DNA of 64,000 nt. It comes from Papaver somniferum (taxonomy: Eukaryota > Streptophyta > Magnoliopsida > Ranunculales > Papaveraceae). The translations under genes were made by a program, and so were the position numbers. Where the stretch lies: NCBI RefSeq assembly GCF_003573695.1, contig NC_039358.1:197249192-197313191 (forward strand), written 5' to 3'. Shown here in pieces: positions 1 to 10,913 of this stretch; position 1 is the first letter of the stretch, and each line of letters starts with the position of its first letter. The notes beneath the pieces were generated by a model, which saw nothing but the letters and a program-made list of their open reading frames with translations, did no database searches and was not told the origin of the DNA.

Positions 1-2
1 GT

Positions 3-1466
3 GTCGTGTTTATGCTTCCGTTACTTATTGGTTTCGTAGCTGATTCTTATCTTGGACGATTTCGTATCGTTTTAGTCTCTTCTTGCTTCTGCATATTGGT
101 AATTTTATTATTTCCCTCAACTCTCTGTAAGCTTTTGTTCATGTTTCCGATTTACTTTGCTGATTGTTGATTTTAACTGTGTGTAGGGGCTTGGGTTGTT
201 AACTTTATCGACTTTGAATGGTTCTGTGAAGTCGACAGATTGTGTTAATAACGCAAAGGATGATATCTCCTGCGCTTCGCCTTCTTCTTCTTTTCGTTGT
301 ATTTGGTGGCAATTGGTGCTGCTGGATTTGCAACATGTGCACCAGCTTTTGGTGCAGACCAGTTTGATGGACAAAACCCGAACGAAATCAAATCCAAGAG
401 TTCATTTTTCAACTGGTGGCAAATTGGAATATCTGTTGGAGGCACTGCTGCTAACACAATATTGAACTACATTCAAGATAATTTGGGTTGGGGTCTCGGA
501 TTTGGTATTTTGTGCATTTCAACAGCAGTGGCACTAATTGTTTTCTTATCTGGAATCAAAACGTATCGTTATAGCGTCATAGATGAAGCAAGGGAAAACC
601 CATTATTAGGAGTAACCGAGGTGTTAGTTGCAGATGCAAAGAATTGGAGGATCACTTCATCATCAAACACTAGCAAAGATGAGGCAGTGGAAGCTTTTGC
701 CGGCAACTCAAATGCCAAGGTTGAAGAAGCAAACTCTTTACTACGGTTATTTCCATTATGGATCATATGTTTGATATATCCGGTGGTGATTGCTCAAAAC
801 ATGACTTTGTTTACAAAGCAAAGCAGCACAATGGACAGATCAATTGGTCTAAAGTTTCAGATACCTGCTGCATCACTTCAGCTTTTCATTGGTTTATCTA
901 TCATTCTCTTTGCTGCAGTATACGACCGTCTATTTGTTCCTCTTGCGCGAGTTTTTACTGGCAGACCAAATGGCATAACGATGCTTCAGAGAATTGGTAC
1001 TGGCATATTTTTTACAGCAATATCCATGGTGATTGCAGCTGTAGTGGAGGATAAAAGACTTAAAACTGCAATAGATTTCGGATTACTCGATCCACCAAAT
1101 AAAACGGTGCCAATGAGTGTATGGTGGTTGATTCCGCAATACGTAGTGTCTGGTCTTGCTATTGCATTCACCAGTATTGGTTTACAAGAATTTTTCTACG
1201 ATCAGGTACCAAATGGATTGAAAAGCATGGGTCTCGCCTTGAACACTAGTGTGTTCGGTGTAGGGAATTTCGCCAGTGGCTTTCTTATATCCACTGTTCA
1301 GAAGGTAACTAGCGCGGATGGGCAATATGGTTGGTTCGCGGATAATCTCAACCGCGCACATCTGGATTACTTCTATTGGCTTCTTGCAGGACTTAGCACA
1401 TTAGAGCTGTTTGCTTTCTTGTGTTATTCAAAAACATATTTGTACAGAAGAGAAGCTTCAATATAA
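3..1466 (+). CDS. NPF (NRT1/PTR) family transporter, 5' end outside window, internal frameshift
   Basis: Proton-coupled membrane transporter of the POT/PTR type. Plant NPF members move nitrate, peptides or specialised metabolites; the substrate cannot be read here. Exon 1 enters from the window edge and ends at 98 after ...SSCFCIL. A phase-0 GT-AG intron spans 99-186, and exon 2 resumes as GLGLLTLSTLNG, matching the family pattern. The main reading frame runs to TAA at 1464-1466 and carries FGADQFD, SFFNWWQIG, NYIQDNLGWGLGFG and the late EFFYDQVP motif, with repeated hydrophobic helices. Exon 2 opens in a different frame from the one used after about 280: homology passes from one to the other between about 263 and 280, near a TTC repeat. 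About 460 residues of a usual 570-600 are visible. The frameshift makes this either a recent pseudogene or an assembly error. It lies tail-to-tail with the kinase at 1683-3089. Confidence 0.86.
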
Positions 1467-1492
1467 GATAAGGGCATATGCTAAAAAAATAC

Positions 1493-1517
1493 AAGGGGTG
1501 GTTTTTTGCCACCCCTT
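1493..1517. other. Hairpin in the NPF 3' flank
   Basis: Perfect 9-bp arms AAGGGGTGG (1493-1501) and CCACCCCTT (1509-1517) enclose a 7-nt T-rich loop, 27 bp after the NPF stop codon. It sits between two convergent genes (NPF + and kinase -), so it would lie in the transcript ends of one or both. Confidence 0.6.
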
Positions 1518-1682
1518 TGTAGTCGAAAATTACATTTATAAACAAAATAGAGTTGGCTATCAAACTACTTCATTATCCCATTCTAAATTGTGTTCTTACT
1601 ACAGCTGAAAAAAAAAACACAATAAAATTTCTAGAATTCGATAATGTAGGCTGTCAGTTTCTAAGATCTGGCACTATAAATA

Positions 1683-3089
1683 TCATACAAGTGACCAGAC
1701 GTGTCGCCATTGCTCTATTAGTATTTCTTTCTCAATGTTGCCAACTGCCAATGAGCCTGCTCGATTAATTTGGACAGCATTTGGGTCGTAAATTTCAGCA
1801 GCCAAATTTGATAGAACTTTAGCAACATATCCTATACGAGGCCGACTGACATCTTTACGCTGTAAACACTGAGCTGCAAGATAAAGAACTTGGTACAAGC
1901 CTTGCTCTGGATAAAGGCCTTCCAGTAGTGGATCTGCAACCGTAGTGAATTCCTTACCGCCTGCCAGTATATGTTTTGCCTGCACACTCACCAAAAAAAG
2001 AAATTCAGTCAGCTGATGGTATTTTCTCCATCTGCATCTGTTTAGTTTCCCTGTTTCTCTTAAAAATGCATGTAAAATAAACAACTAAACAGTTTACCCA
2101 TCCAATGAGACTAGGCTCAATCTCTGCCAGGCGCCCTGAAACCAGTTCAAGCAAGACTAAGCTGAAACTGTAGATGTCAGACTGTTGAGTGAGCTTACAA
2201 TCTCCAACAAATTCAGGTGCATGGCGATGACACTGACGGCTGAAATACCTTGTATGACTAGACTCATCATGTTCTGGAATGCGCTCCTTGAACCCCAGGA
2301 AATCTGACAGTTTTGGGAGATATTCTGCGCATAGGAGAATGTTGGAGGGTTTAATGTTTCCAAGGATAACAGGAGGAGTTGATTTATCGTGCAAGTATTT
2401 TATTCCTTTAGCTGCACCAGCTGCAATTTTCATTCTCGTATTCCAGTCCAGAGGCTTCTTATTGCGCGGAAGATCTAAAACAGAAACAATGATATCATTT
2501 TCGAATCATCTTAGTCCCCCACAGATTGAGGTCAATGCAAGAAAGAAACAGAGTTAGTAGGTGCATCTTACCATGCAAATAATCCTTTAAGGATCCCAAT
2601 GGCATGAAGTTATAAACAAGAAACAACTGGTCTTTGTCAGCGATGCTGTAACCTATCAGATCGACTATGTTAGGATGGTGCAAAAGGCTACGCATATGAA
2701 TTGACGAAAACATTGACGGGTCATGGTATCCGTGAATGGTACAGATGGTTTCATCGTCAACTTGTCTAATTGCTACATCCAGTGAAGATGATTTCTGTAC
2801 ATTACTCACCACAAGTAATTCAAGAGAAAATTTTGGAGTCAGTGCAAAGACTATGATAGCTAATGTAAAGATAATTGTTCAAAATTTAACAAATTTAACT
2901 AACCTGTCCACTGCTCTTTAAGCAACCTCTGAACGTACGCCCATATTCTCCTTCCCCCAAAAGGGATTCTTGTGCAAAATTCTCTGTGGCCGCAGCAAGT
3001 TCCTGAAACTTAAACTTAGTAATGACGGCATAATCTTCAACGTTGTTACTAGGGCTTCCACCAAATCTAAAAATAGATTTTTTTGCCAT
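1683..3089 (-). CDS. Copy A: PBS1-like RLCK-VII pseudokinase, intact, 360 aa
   Basis: Four exons read leftward: 2904-3089, 2572-2794, 2098-2474 and 1683-1979, all with GT-AG junctions and together 1083 nt with an open frame. The order is a short N-terminus, [13 protein letters not shown] (RLCK-VII style), the glycine loop GEGEYG (residues 45-50), VAIR (R72 in place of the ATP-binding Lys), [22 protein letters not shown] (174-181, in place of HRDLKxxN), SDFLGF (in place of DFG), [17 protein letters not shown], and a PBS1/PBL-type tail with ADPLLEG and SRPRIG. Phosphotransfer is unlikely because the Lys, the catalytic Asp and the DFG Gly are all changed. It starts MAKKS, without the Gly2 and Cys used for membrane anchoring by PBS1. 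It is shorter than PBS1 (about 456 aa). A role as a scaffold or decoy in immune signalling is inference. A TATA-like AGTATATG lies about 85 bp upstream on its strand. Confidence 0.85.
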
Positions 3090-3360
3090 TTCCTTATATT
3101 TTCTCTAGTCTTTTGGAGATTGATATCAGTTAGGGAGAAAGAGAGATTGGAAACAAAAAACTGAAGGAAAAACATATACTTGTTGAGGGACAATGGGTCA
3201 CATTGAATGGGAGTGAGAGCAGGCTGTGGAATAGATAAAGGTTCTCGGACAGGAAGAAGATGACAGATAGTTAGACTAAAAGGAAAGGGGAAATGCAATA
3301 TCCCATTACTAGCAGCTACTTTAATGCCAAAATATTTTGTTTCAGATGACTTTTTTTCTC

Positions 3361-3470
3361 TATGTAGTTGAAAATTTCCATTTTCAGCAATGCATTTAAG
3401 CCTTGAAAGACCATGGGCGTTGGTCTAACCCGGTAGTTTCTAGCTAGGGTATGTCTTCCAAGCTACACAA
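3361..3470 (-). promoter_or_regulatory. Conserved upstream block of kinase copy A
   Basis: Non-coding block 270-380 bp upstream of the copy A start codon, with the pattern TTTTCAGCAATGCATTTAAG, then GGTCTAAC, CGGTA, CTAGCTAGGGTATG and CCAAGCTACAC. The same block recurs near 9975-10090, 35936-36025, 49387-49505, 54951-55025 and 61963-62045. It marks the 5' flank of the duplicated kinase unit; a promoter function is inferred only from its position. Confidence 0.5.
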
Positions 3471-3699
3471 ACTCTCTTTTTTTGACTATAATAAACAGGA
3501 ATTTCCTTTTAAAGCCATTTCAAACAAAGTAAAAACATTGTAGTGGAAGTCCTCAACACTTTACTGTTGGAATTTATTGATTTTGGTATAAAGCTACCAG
3601 ATGACACATGAGGGATATTACTGCTACTATGTTGTTTGAATTACACTGAATTTGACTCTTCTATACATATGATTTTGAGAAATATAAGAAAGCAATCAA

Positions 3700-3822
3700 C
3701 TCACCCGACACGCTAAGTCCTGCCAGAATCCAATAAAATCAATCAATAGATTTGCTCCATTGAGGTTGTCAGTAAACCATCCATGTCAACCACCTGCACT
3801 AGTTACCTTCTGAATGCCAAAC
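3700..3822 (-). pseudogene. Relic of an NPF transporter 3' end
   Basis: Read leftward, this stretch contains CAGAAGGTAACTAG followed by a translation WFTDNLNGANLL. It lines up with the intact NPF gene at about 1300-1390 (CAGAAGGTAACTAG and WFADNLNRAHL). A stop codon sits between the two motifs and nothing upstream is recognisable, so only about 120 bp of an old second NPF copy survives. It lies in the A-B interval and supports duplication of an NPF plus kinase unit. Confidence 0.6.
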
Positions 3823-5440
3823 ATGCAATTCCTATCAGGAATTTGATCATGCAAAAATTCTTGTAAACCAAACAAACTACAGAGAGTAGAATAGCAAGAG
3901 TAAACTGCACTAAAATGCTAATTTTCCGGTTACCAGTAATTCCAAAGGTAATTGGTGCAGGAGTAACCTGGACAAAATGGATGGTTGAGAGCAACATAAA
4001 TCAAACAAATTTTAGTTTTAATTTTGCTACCATTAAGACTAAATCAAATCAACAAATCAATTAAAAGGAAGAAAAACAAAACACCAAAATCAACAAGACT
4101 AAATAAATAATACCGAGATTGATGATCCTGCAGGAAACTGAGACAAATAATTGGAGAGATTTGGTTGAACTTGGTCCAGCTCTTCCAATGCAGAGCTTTA
4201 AAATGGAAAAAGAAATCCAAGATTTGCAATTGAAGACAAGGACCAGCTTCAGCAATTCTACTAACAAAACCAACCCAGTGATAGTTTTCAGTCATTTATG
4301 ATCCTTACTAAACCGATCTTCCAATTAATCAAAGTGATATTACTGAATCGCCAAACTAACCAATTGCAAACAGGAAAGAAATGAAAATTAGGGTTTAATT
4401 AGATAAGATTTCCTAAATACAGAAAACAAAACAACAAATAAAAAATGGGAAGTGATATTTCAACCCCACCACAAAGGGGTTGGTTTATTTTATTGGCATA
4501 TCAGAGCTTTGACATGTCTTTGTTTATTTTAAAAAATGGGAAGATGCAGTTGATGCATTAGGGTTAGAAAGATGTGAGTTGACATATTTTATTTTACGAA
4601 AAGCCTTGACATTTGCCTGACCAACGTTGACTTTTTGAATATTGTGAAAATATGTATTTCTCTCGTCTGTTCCCATTTCTATGACTTCACTTCTTCTACT
4701 CGACTACTCCATTGAAATTCCGTCATCTTATGCATCATCTTCGGTGCTAATAAGTAAATTATCATCGATGGAACTCCTTTGAATTCTTTTCTTCCCAGCA
4801 CAACAAATTCCTTCCATCAAATATCTAACTCGATTCGGTTCAACTAATTCAACACAGAGCTGCCGAAATCAAATTTAAAAAAAAAAGGAAAACAAACCCA
4901 TAAATTAGATTCTTTCGCCAGAAAGATGGATGGAAAAAATGGTTCTAAAAATGTTCATTATTAGCCCTCAACTTAAACATTCTTCTCCATCCCCACCAAC
5001 TCAAAAAAGAACTTAATCTTCGTTCTCTGTATACGTTTTTCCAAAAGAAATCCTAACCTACCATCAATTGATCTATTGTTGCCACAGAGAAGATCAGAAG
5101 AATGAATTGAAATAATGGACCTGATCTAGTGCATAACTACAGTGGAGACCGTGGACAATTTTCTTTTGAATCTGGTGAAAGAAGTTGCTTTTGTGAATGC
5201 AGTAAATATGTTCGATGAAATGTCAGTGAACAGGCCGTAGGTTGGTTTAGTATTATGTGGGTTTGGTCCGTTAGGATATGATGTGATTTAGTTATTTCAT
5301 AAGGGTATTATTGGAAATCAATCAAACGGTCAAAGTTAGTCGACAACCCTAACACATCAACCGCATGTTTTACGACCCTGACCCTAATTACATACTAAAC
5401 TTAAGACATAAATATATCGGTCCGCGAGTTATAACCTCAA
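3823..5440. other. Intergenic, no gene recognised
   Basis: AT-rich sequence with short open stretches on both strands and no recognised domain. A small inverted repeat, CAACCCC/GGGGTTG, occurs near 4458-4482. I see no exon structure, transposon end or RNA gene. Confidence 0.5.
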
Positions 5441-5470
5441 AGGTGTCACTATCCATCCATAAAAAACTCA

Positions 5471-5661
5471 TCAAAACAAAAGTAACACAAAAACCCCGTC
5501 AAAATAAAAGTAACACAAAAACCCCAAAGAATTTTGATGAAACCAATTTTGAAATTTGGGATTTTTCTATCACCTTTTTAAAAATTTGGGGGTTTTTGTA
5601 TCAATTTTGTTTAAGATGGAGTTTTAATTGATCCCAACATTTGAATGGGGTTTTTGTACCA
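5471..5661. repeat. MITE-like inverted-repeat sequence
   Basis: Two adjacent 28-bp direct repeats (5471-5498 and 5499-5526, each with AAAAGTAACACAAAAACCCC or a near match) are followed by inverted relatives GGGGGTTTTTGTATCAATTTTG (about 5588-5610) and GGGGTTTTTGTACCAC (about 5646-5661). This resembles a small palindromic repeat, but I cannot define clean ends or a target duplication. Confidence 0.35.
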
Positions 5662-5819
5662 CAAATTTGGTCACCTTGGTTTTTTATGACTAGTTCTGTA
5701 AATATATTACAAAATAACTCTAAAAATAAGGCCCTGTGTAGCCCCACTTTAGGGCTATCTACAGCAACAGCCAACTGCACAGACTTAAATGGGGTGTATA
5801 TAACTTGCAAGAATCATTT

Positions 5820-6129
5820 CAGGTCAGGACTAAACTTCCCTCCACTCCAAATCCTGGAAGCCAGTGAGAACATTATGGAAACTACATGTACAAACAAAAT
5901 GCAGCTTGATACCAAACTATCCCATGAATCTGTTCTAAATCAAATTTTTACTTCAACGAAAAAAAAAATAAAAAATCACAGTAACATTTTTTTTTTTGAT
6001 TGGTTGACGAGTTTTCAATCATGTCAATGGTATCAGCATTGCGGTAACATTTTTAGAATTCAATAATGTGATCTATCAGTTTAAAAGAAGACCATAAAAG
6101 AGCTTTCATTTTGTAAGTCATGGCAACAG
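5820..6129. repeat. 3' flank shared with kinase copy D
   Basis: Matches the 3' flank of copy D (about 42430-42600): CCCATGAATC, GTTCTAAATCAA, TAGAATTCAAT, TCAGTTTAAAAGAAG and GAGCTTTCATT occur in the same order. It shows that the duplication extends past the coding region. A poly-T stretch with unrelated sequence (about 5990-6045) interrupts the match. Confidence 0.6.
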
Positions 6130-7447
6130 TTATACAAACCAGACATGCTGCCATAGCTCTCCTAGTTTTTCCTTCTCATCGCTGCCAATTGCCAATGTGC
6201 CTGCTCGGTTAATTTGGATAGCATTTGGGTCGTATATTTCTGAAGCTAAATTTGATAGAACATTAACAACATGTCCTATACGAGGCCGACTGGCATCTTC
6301 AAGTTGTAAACACTCAGCTGCAAGAGAAAGAGCTTGGTACAAGCCTTGCTCTGGATAATGGCAATTCAGTAGCGGATCAGCCACTGCGGTGAATTCCTTA
6401 CCGAACACCAATTTATGTTTTCCCTGCACCCTCACCAAATGATAAATTCAATCAGCTGACGGTATTTTCTCAATCTTCATCTATTGAATTTTTCTTGTCT
6501 TCAAAATGTTTGTAAATAATCAACTAAACTGTTTACCCATTCAACGAGACTAGGCTCCATCTCGGCTATGCGCCCTGAAATCAGTTCAAGCAAGACTAAG
6601 CCGAAACTGTAGATGTCGGATTGTTGAGTGAGTTTAAACAATATACAATATTCAGGTGCGCTCCGCTGCCTGACGATGGCAATGACGGCTGAAAAACCTT
6701 GCATAGCTAGACTCATCATGTTCTGGAATGCATTCTTTGAGCACGAGGAAATCTGACAGCTTGGGTTCATATCCTTCGCCTATGAGAATGTTGGAGGGTT
6801 TGATATTCCCATGAACTGCAAGAGGATTTGATATTTCGTGCAAGTACTTTAGTCCTTTAGCTGCACCAGCTGCAATTTTCATCCTTGTATTCCAGTCCAG
6901 AGGCTTCTTCTTATTGCGCGGAAGATCTGAAAAAACATTTTGATACATTTGAATCGTATTAGTCCCGGCTGAACAAGATCAATGCAAGAAAGAGATGGAG
7001 TTAGTAAGTCATGTTACCATGTAAATGATTTTTCAAGGATCCCAATGGCATGAATTCATAAACCAAAAACATCTGGTTTTTTTCATTCATGCTGTAACCT
7101 ATCAGATCGCGCGACTATGTTAGGATGGTGCAAGAGGCTGCACGTGCGAATTTTCGAAAACATTGTCTGTTCATGGCCTCTGTAAATTCTACCTATGCTG
7201 TCCTCGTCAACTTGTCTAATTGCAACATCCTGTGAAGATGATTTCTGTACATTACTCACCACAAGAATTTTTTGAGTCAGTGCAAAGACTATGATGATTA
7301 AAACAGCTTTTCAAAATTTGCTAACTAATACACTTACCTGTCCACTACGCTTTAAGCATCCTTTGACTGTACGCCCGTATTCTCCTTCACCCAAAAGGGA
7401 TTCTGCTGAAAAATTCTTTGTAGCCACAGCAAGTTCCTGAAACTTAA
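6130..7447 (-). pseudogene. Copy B: RLCK-VII-like pseudokinase, frameshifted and cut by a LINE
   Basis: Same four-exon layout as copy A: exon 4 at 6130-6423, exon 3 at 6537-6926, exon 2 at 7018-7244, and a partial exon 1 at 7338-7447. Exon 2 is 227 nt against 223 in copies A and D because of a 4-bp insertion (GCGC near 7110). Exon 3 has a 10-bp insertion near 6660 plus one extra codon. Both insertions shift the frame. Exon 1 keeps GEGEYG but stops where the LINE poly-T begins; its first 25 or so codons are gone. Recognisable residues still show [12 protein letters not shown] and SDFLVL. The LINE, the frameshifts and the upstream Gypsy insertion make it non-functional. Confidence 0.85.
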
Positions 7448-9500
7448 TTTTTTTTTTTTTTTGACTTTAAAGGTTAAAATTTTATTAAAAAGTAAAAAAG
7501 AGATACAAGAAAAGAATGCACCAAACAGTGCAGCAACAAGAGCAACAAGAGAGGTTACGAAATACCAAGTTCAAAGCAAAAGAATGAAAAACTAAGTAAG
7601 CAAAGCCTACGCCATTGGCTGCCATGAAAACATTCACAAACACACTAGAAGAACACCCTAGTACTTCTTCTTGACATGGGTTCTTTTTTCACGTCCCAAT
7701 TTATCATTGCTAGTAACTCCATTCCAAGCAAGCTTGGCAATTTCCTTTTCAGATTTTGTAGATCTGTGCCTATCTACGATACCTTCAAGAATGTTCTCCA
7801 CTGCACTTTCTTCTCCTCCTTGAGAAACGCCGAGAAGGTTGCTAAAATTCTTAAGCTTTTTTAAATGTTGTTCTCTATTCATTGGCTTAAAATGAGAAAC
7901 ATCCTCTAGAAGCTTCAATTTCTCCACCCCCGTCTCCTCCGCATCTGTTTCATATTCCAATACCAATTCCCACTCTAGAATCTTCATCCAAATTCTCTGG
8001 TAACTCATCATTGGAGTCATCAAACCCACTTTCTGGTTCTGATTCCAAAAGGGTAAAGGGATTCAAATAGGCGTTATGCCCATTCCTTTTTCTTCCGGAA
8101 TTCTTGGTTCTTTTATAACATGACCATTCCTTGTTTGACTTGGGAGGTAGCATTTCTGGTACCCCCACCAACACTCATGCCATTACCATTAAAAATCTGT
8201 AAACTTGAGTCGACAGGTAGCACATTGACACTATCCACATTCTCAATGACTGTCACTGAAATAACCTTACCAATCATATCCCTTACCTCTACTACTTCCT
8301 CAGGTTGTGAAGTCGAGTCTTGTTCCACCACCTCCGTCACGTTTCCATCAGTAGTCTCAATTCTGGACTGAGGACCTACCCCAGTTGTCTCATCCCTCTG
8401 ATGCGGATCTGTCTCTTCCTTATCTTCTGTTACTGGCAATAAAATGTTCTTTGACTTGCTCTCTATTCTCCGTATCTGTACTCCCAGTTTCCCATTCTTT
8501 TGAAAGAGGTTTAAACCTTTCCACCAAGTTAGGCCTCTTCTTAGAAGTCCAATGAGCTTTGCCAACACTAGCTTTCTTCAGATAGCATTTGTTGTTGGGG
8601 TGCCCAAAAGAATGACATACCATACACTTTTGTGGTTTCCACTGATATTCCACAGGGAGATTCATCACATATTTTCCATCAATCCACAAAGGGATAAAGC
8701 CAGGAAATTGACTTTCAAAGCTTATTTCAACAAGAACCCTTGCATATGAAAGTCTAGTTTTGTTGATAGTGCAATCATCCATCATCAATGGTTTCCCCAC
8801 AAAACTGGCAATAGGGCTAAGTCCTATGTTATTCCAGAGATGCAGAGGGACATTGTAAATCAACACCCACACCGGAATGGATTTCATCTCTGCAATTGAG
8901 TTCTCAATCAAGGGACTCCAGGGTCTAACCACAAACAAGCTACTGGAAATGTAAAAAGCCCCATGGTCTAGAGCTAAGTTCCTATCCTCAGAATTCAAAA
9001 ACTTGAAAACAAAAGAATTACTGCTGTGTAGAGTAATGGATACCTCGGATTTTGTCTTCCATACTTTCGTTGTTGCCTCTTTCGCCATTGAGTAAGAATG
9101 CTTGCGACCTACAAAATACCCAATTGCTAGTTCTTCACATTCTTTAATCTTCTGATGAAGAATCTCTGAAGAGATAGAAACTGCTTCTTCGCCCTCCATC
9201 ATCACCGGAGATTGATAGATCAAAGTATTATCCTCAGTACACCCTATTATTTGGGAACAACCATTTGCTTGATTTCCCCTAAAATTATTCTGCAGAACAC
9301 ATCTAGGGTTATCTTCCTTTCCACCATTTGAATTCAATAAAGGAAAATCAACTAAGCCCAAGCTTAAACCAGAATCAGAAGAAGAAGATTGCTGTTTGTT
9401 GCCTTGAAAACCCCTCGAAACCAGAACAGATCTCTCCTCCATGGACGAGAGATTTCTTTTTTGAAAATCTATACGAAATCGCTGCCACGTCATCGGACAA
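7448..9500 (-). mobile_element. LINE-type retroposon carrying ORF1 only
   Basis: The minus-strand 3' end is a poly-A tract (poly-T on + at 7449-7462) preceded by AATAAA, and it abuts exon 1 of kinase copy B. The body encodes a single plant L1-type ORF1 and no reverse transcriptase or endonuclease. The 5' boundary is uncertain: the kinase upstream homology resumes only near 9748, and I found no clear target duplication. The lack of ORF2 makes it non-autonomous. Confidence 0.65.
7658..9439 (-). pseudogene. LINE ORF1 (DUF4283 plus CCHC zinc knuckle), frameshifted
   Basis: Starts at MEERSVLVSRG and continues through a DUF4283-like region (VWKTKSEVSITLH, FLNSEDRNLALDHGAFYI, PVWVLIYNVPLHLW) to a zinc knuckle CMVCHSFGHPNNKC (CX2CX4HX4C). 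The frame then breaks at about 8430-8560, 8120-8170 and 7960-8030, and the remaining acidic C-terminal pieces end at 7658. In plant L1 elements this protein binds RNA. About 590 codons in all. Gene-like splicing is not needed to explain it. Confidence 0.7.
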
Positions 9501-9747
9501 CAAAAGTTGAACACTTGTTATTTGATGACTCCTACAAGCTCGAGGAGTTAATGTTCCTAACAATTTATGTATGTTTTGTTTGTCAGAAGCGGAGTTACTG
9601 AGCACATTTTTTGTATATTGTTGTTTTGCTTAAGCAATATGACCCTGTTTCATTAGTTCTTTCAATGTGAAGTTTCGTTTTCTATGCTGACTTGGGTGCG
9701 GCAATTTCTTTTTTATCCCCCCTATTTTGAAATGCTGGTTCCGCCAT

Positions 9748-10164
9748 TGGATATAAGTTCGGGAGAAAGAAATAGATTGGAAATGAGATTTTAAAAGAAG
9801 AATATATACTTGTTGACATTCCTAATTCCTGAGAATAAAGGTTCTCTGGCAGAGGAAGAAGAGGAGAGGGCTAAAAGTGAAAAGGAAATGTACTTGCTTG
9901 TTTCCTGAGGCTTTCGTAGTACTTACTTTAATACCAAAATAACTTGTTTCCAATGGCTTCTTCTTTTCTTTACCAAGTTGAAATTTTCGATTTTCAGCAA
10001 TGCATTAAAGCCATGACTATAAAGAAAAATTTCAAGCTAGGGTCTAACGCGGTACATCTAAACTAGGGTATGCCAGCCAAGTTACACTCTTGTACGTTGA
10101 CTATAATAAAAAGTTTACCATTTTAAGCCATTTTAAAGTATTGTAGTGGGAAAATGGTGGAATC
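9748..10164 (-). repeat. 5' flank of kinase copy B
   Basis: Resumes homology with the upstream regions of copies A and D (GAGAAAGAAATAGATTGGAAA, TATATACTTGTTGACATTCC, GAATAAAGGTTCTC, GGTCTAACGCGGTA). It ends at GAATC (10160-10164), the left target duplication of the Gypsy element. Between 9501 and 9747 I see nothing recognisable. Confidence 0.6.
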
Positions 10165-10497
10165 TGTTATGTCCTAGTTATAATCAATACAAGAAATGTG
10201 ATGATAAACTCTCAAACCTCACGATCTGAGCCTTCTAGTTTGTGGAAAACTAGCCGATTTTGGACAGCATTAAACAGATTTCTATTCATTAAAACTTAGC
10301 CGCAAATGGAGATAGTTCTTACACATTTAAAGCAACAGAAAACAGAATAAACCCTATCTGAGTAAGAGCCATTCTCTGCTCGACACATGTAAGGATTTTA
10401 GTGATCAAAAGAAAAGAACTAATTATCTGATCCGGGCCACCAGGTGGCTTATTGGAGTAAGGGGCACCCACTGCTATTTGTACTTAGGTACATGACA
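10165..10497 (-). repeat. 3' LTR of the Gypsy element
   Basis: On the plus strand it runs from TGTTATGTCC to TTAGGTACATGACA, giving TG...CA ends. It differs from the other LTR by roughly 14 substitutions and a 9-10 bp indel (counted by eye), so the insertion is old. Confidence 0.85.
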
Positions 10498-10526
10498 ATA
10501 CCATCCCCTCAACCAAATCCTTTTCC

Positions 10527-10877
10527 TCAAGGATTAAAATTTGGGAAATGAGCAGAGACATTCGTAGCATCTTCCCAAGTAGCACCCTCAGCTATAGAAT
10601 TAGTCCACTGGATAAGCAGTTGGTCCACAAATTTGCCATGTCTTGTGATGCTTCTAGTGTCAAGGATAGCAGCTGGATGAAGGACAATCTGTCCAGCATC
10701 ATCCACTACTGGTAACTGAGTAGAAGGAATGTGTGACTTGCCAATGCACTTCTTCAACTGGGAGACATGAAAAACAGGATGTATCCTGGAGCTAAGAGGA
10801 AGTTGAAGCTTGTAGGCTACTGAGCCTATCTTCTGGAGGACCAAAAATGGGCCATAGTATTTGGCAGAGAGCTTCAA
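10527..10877 (-). pseudogene. Gypsy integrase C-terminus plus chromodomain
   Basis: Contains KYYGPFLVLQKIGSVAYKLQ and HPVFHVSQLK, typical of the integrase C-terminus. ILDTRSITRHGKFVDQLLIQW and GATWEDA form the chromodomain that targets such elements to particular chromatin. It is separated from the integrase core by a stop or frameshift near 10880-10914. Confidence 0.8.
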
Positions 10878-10913
10878 GTTCTTCCTAAGTGTAATAGAAG
10901 ATTGTCTATAGGG

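Noticed and set aside
1493..1517. GC-rich hairpin with T-run as a Rho-independent terminator
   Set aside because: The T-run is in the loop, not after the stem, and this is a eukaryotic nuclear sequence.
1683..3089. Annotation of copy A as an active Ser/Thr kinase
   Set aside because: The catalytic Lys, the HRD Asp and the DFG Gly are all replaced.
4044..4301. Overlapping ORFs near 4.1-4.3 kb on both strands
   Set aside because: Low-complexity hydrophobic or Lys-rich translations without homology to the nearby NPF or kinase genes.
5641..6066. 141-codon plus-strand ORF
   Set aside because: It overlaps the duplicated 3' flank of kinase B, whose D copy does not preserve it.
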